In this document: piece by piece, positions 61,963 to 64,000 of the stretch
How positions within the stretch are numbered: the first letter of the stretch is position 1
How the letters are laid out: the number at the start of each line of letters is the position of its first letter
Origin: CAIWHR01 sp963830485
GTDB taxonomy: Bacteria > Pseudomonadota > Gammaproteobacteria > Burkholderiales > Casimicrobiaceae
Length of the DNA: 64,000 nucleotides
Reading direction: 5' to 3'
Assembly: GCA_963830485.1 (NCBI GenBank)
Contig: CAWHNE010000023.1
Span: 92,741 to 156,740, forward strand
Position numbers and translations under genes: made by a program
The notes under the pieces: model-generated
The model's database searches: none
Seen by the model: only the letters and a program-made list of their open reading frames with translations
What the model was told of the DNA's origin: nothing

Positions 61963-62030
61963 CCTCCCACCGGTTAAAGCAGTTCGCAAACTCACTTTAA
62001 CCTCGCCGCCACTACGACGGCGGTGGGAGG
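61963..62030. repeat. Nested inverted repeat upstream of the second IS110 transposase
   Basis: CCTCCCACCG (61963-61972) pairs with CGGTGGGAGG (62021-62030). Inside, GGTTAAAG (61972-61979) pairs with CTTTAACC (61995-62002). It lies 5 bases upstream of the transposase ATG. It may be part of the element's noncoding end (bridge RNA or end structure). Confidence 0.65.
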
Positions 62031-62031
62031 C

Positions 62032-62428
62032 CAGCTAGATGATTTTCATTCGAGCTAGTCACGAAGCGCGTGTCGATCACTCGATGACCTACGTCAGTGT
62101 GCTGCAGATGTGCGTCCTCTTCGTCCTCCGCCGCAGGAGAACCGCCGATGACATGGAGGCCATTGGAACACCATAAGGCAAAGATGAAGACATGTGGCCT
62201 AACGGCCAGAAACTATCGAGGCAGGCCGCCGCACGTTAGCGGCGGCCCCGGCTGTCATCTATTGCGGCGGCAGTACGCAGAACACCGGCGGGATTCGATC
62301 TAAGCGGTCGAGTTTTTCGGTCAACCTCCAGGAAGCTTCCCTCGGCGAGTCTTTCAACAGAATAGGCCGTTAGCAGCCGTTGGCACAATCACTTCCACGG
62401 ACTGAGCGCCGCGGCCGACGAGTACCGA
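62032..62428. other. Intergenic region of unclear origin
   Basis: 397 bases without a supported gene. GCCTAACGGCC (near 62202) and CGTTAGCGGC (near 62234) form a weak inverted pair, and GCCGTTAGCAGCC occurs near 62369. Not convincing as integron attC sites. Confidence 0.4.
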
Positions 62429-63706
62429 TCAGAGCCTGACCCCTACCCAGTCGACCAGATAGAAGCACGCCGTCGGAGCGGTCTGGTCGACGCGAACGGT
62501 GGCGGTGAAGCCGCCCGGCGTGAACGTGCCGGCGATCGTAATCGTGAACTGGCTCCCGCCGCCGGTGAAGACCTTGGGCTGGGTCGAGAACCGCCCGTCG
62601 TCCTCGATGGTCCCCGTGTACGTATTGCCCGCGTGTGTGAGCGATAGAACGTGCGATCCCGGCACATGGGCGACGGTCGTGACGGCGTTCATTACCGTGA
62701 CGCTACCGCACGTGTTCGCGCCCGGCACGAGTGAGGCCGTCGTCGGGTAGGAGCCCCCGACAGACAACGGCACGCAGCCCAGCGGTACCGGACCGATTCG
62801 GCTCAACGCAATCGTTCCGGACGCGCCGGCGCTGCTTCCACCCGTAAACGTGAAGTTCAGCGTCGCGCTCGCGCAACTCAGAAACGCGAACGTCCCGGTG
62901 CCCACCGCTGCGATGTGCGGGGCGGTCGGAGTATCGAACGTGCCACCAATGGTTTCGTAGATCGTCACGGGAATCGAGCGCGAACCGGGGGTAAAGGCGG
63001 CAGTACTGCTGCCCGTATACCAGCGTTGTCCGGCGGCGCCGGCGCTGGCTCCGCTCGGCGCGTACGTGTACCAGGCGAAGAAAAGCAGCCCCGAACTCGG
63101 ATTGACTTCGACGGAGAATCCCTGACCTGACAACGTCGATACGTACCAATTTCCGGACAGCGCGAAATCCGCGTTCGTGGAACGCGCGCTCGTGGTCGAG
63201 CAGGTCTCGTTTCTCGTCAGGCGGGTCAAGGGAATATTGCCCGAACGTCCCGAGCCGTCGGTAAAGCTGTAGGTAAGCTGACCGCTGGTGCACGAATCGA
63301 AGCTGAGCGTTGCCGTTCCGACTGCAACCCCATCGGTGACCGGCGGGGCGTTGAAGTTGCCACCGGTGTTCCGATAGATCGTGAGCGATGCGGGCTGTCC
63401 GCTCGCCACCGATCCGCTCAGCGTGTACCAGCGCTGGCGTTCCGCGCCACCAACGACCGTGTCGTACGTGAACCAGCTCACGAAGACCGAACCCGTTCCG
63501 GGCCCCACAAAATCGGGATACACCTCGACCTCGAATCCTTGTCCGTCGGTAGCCGGCTCGTACCATGAGCCGGTCAGGCCCTGCTGATTCATGTCGGCTC
63601 CAGCCCACGCTGGCGGAAGCGCGACGCACAAGCAAAGCGTAGCGGTCGGGCCTAGAAACGCCCAACGTCTCGTGCATTTTCCCCTACGAAGATCGGTCCT
63701 CATCAC
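62429..63706 (-). CDS. Secreted protein with two tandem ~130-residue repeats
   Basis: 425 residues with a signal peptide (WAFLGPTATLCLCVALPPAW, then AGADMNQQ). Two repeats: LTGSWYEPATDGQGFEVEVY with VFVSWFTYD and QRWYTLSG, ending FDSCTSGQLTYSFTDG; and LSGNWYVSTLSGQGFSVEVN with LFFAWYTYAPSG and QRWYTGSS, ending LSCASATLNFTFTGG. The GxWYxP..GQGF...W(F/Y)TY...QRWY pattern recurs in secreted proteins of many proteobacteria without a known function. The C-terminal ~100 residues form a separate beta-rich domain. Confidence 0.85.
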   Translation of the reverse strand: MMRTDLRRGKCTRRWAFLGPTATLCLCVALPPAWAGADMNQQGLTGSWYEPATDGQGFEVEVYPDFVGPGTGSVFVSWFTYDTVVGGAERQRWYTLSGSVASGQPASLTIYRNTGGNFNAPPVTDGVAVGTATLSFDSCTSGQLTYSFTDGSGRSGNIPLTRLTRNETCSTTSARSTNADFALSGNWYVSTLSGQGFSVEVNPSSGLLFFAWYTYAPSGASAGAAGQRWYTGSSTAAFTPGSRSIPVTIYETIGGTFDTPTAPHIAAVGTGTFAFLSCASATLNFTFTGGSSAGASGTIALSRIGPVPLGCVPLSVGGSYPTTASLVPGANTCGSVTVMNAVTTVAHVPGSHVLSLTHAGNTYTGTIEDDGRFSTQPKVFTGGGSQFTITIAGTFTPGGFTATVRVDQTAPTACFYLVDWVGVRL

Positions 63707-63869
63707 GTACGGCTCCTCGGTTACCGCTCAATCTACGTGCGGAAGTCCCTGGTGCGTTCGGCATATGTTGCTCCGAGCATGGCCAAAAGTGAATTTGGAT
63801 GGCGTCGCGGTAGACGCGGGCGGCGACCGTGACCGCCTGCGCTTCACGACCCGGGCGGCGGTGGCGTCT

Positions 63870-63941
63870 CCCCTTCTGGCCGAGCAGCTTGCCCTTGTTC
63901 CACGGTATTGCACGCCCTGAGGTCGCGATAGCGGTATCCAT
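63870..63941 (-). pseudogene. N-terminal fragment of a tyrosine recombinase (integrase)
   Basis: MDTAIATSGRAIPWNKGKLL followed by GQK is the start of a phage-type integrase family, with GAGGAG upstream. After GQK no frame continues the expected protein, so only a truncated start remains. An in-frame ATG at 63974 precedes it. The bases 63707-63869 hold nothing else recognised. Confidence 0.5.
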
Positions 63942-64000
63942 GAACGGCTCCTCTGTTGAGGAAAGGAGCTTCATGTTGATCCCCGCCGACGGGCGCTTGT

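Noticed and set aside
62200..62380. Possible integron attC sites (CCTAACG...CGTTAGC, GCCGTTAGC)
   Set aside because: The right-hand consensus GTTRRRY is not met, no integron integrase or cassette array is visible, and spacing is irregular.
1..64000. CRISPR array
   Set aside because: I saw no regularly spaced direct repeats; all repeats found are dispersed or inverted.

Overview
The window is GC-rich (about 68-70% by eye), and its gene order points to a betaproteobacterium, probably Burkholderiales-like or an uncultured relative. The markers are surE-pcm-nlpD-rpoS, a DUF1631 protein, a HiPIP ferredoxin, a moxR-DUF58-transglutaminase block, and an aminotransferase-hom-thrC operon. Most of it is ordinary chromosome. 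Several genes can only be read through apparent frameshifts, so either some loci are decaying or the assembly carries indel errors.

Layout. 1-5050: a duplicated module of two decayed nucleotidyl cyclase-TPR genes flanking two paralogous secreted proteins. 5102-11362: CoA-transferase, a large CPBP membrane protein, and a peptide-type solute-binding protein. 11477-21650: hrpA, an IS110-family insertion sequence sitting inside a repeat, DUF1631, a CinA-like domain protein, an EI24-like membrane protein, and a MaoC protein. 21678-31568: beta-helix protein, pyrD, mltB, metC-like lyase, pgi, then the stationary-phase block surE-pcm-nlpD-rpoS. 31911-36037 (minus): transglutaminase, DUF58 and MoxR. 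36258-46627: HDAC-like, Rieske, GAF/HD-GYP, an ABC-2 exporter, HiPIP, DUF2807, cupin, a TonB-like proline-rich protein, a methyltransferase and a second MaoC protein. 46701-52712: Mth938-like protein, the threonine-branch operon, and a degenerate C13 peptidase. 53066-55715: a NitT/TauT-type ABC importer. 56216-60102: a small phage-tail/contractile-injection-like cluster ending beside an initiator tRNA. 60214-64000: tRNA-fMet with its promoter and terminator, a second IS110-family transposase, a secreted repeat protein and an integrase remnant, which together look like an island edge.

The strongest unusual signal is the IS110-family element at 15443-16628. The interrupted copy of a REP-like repeat that it sits in lets both ends be placed to the base, with an AG (CT on the other strand) core at each junction. 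The noncoding end upstream of the recombinase holds, in order, four short segments that match the left target, right target, left donor and right donor. This is the pattern expected of a bridge RNA. The same repeat occurs twice more, each copy abutting the end of a plus-strand gene. Two related MITE-like elements also abut stop codons, one of them that of rpoS. Two long perfect inverted repeats follow or separate genes.
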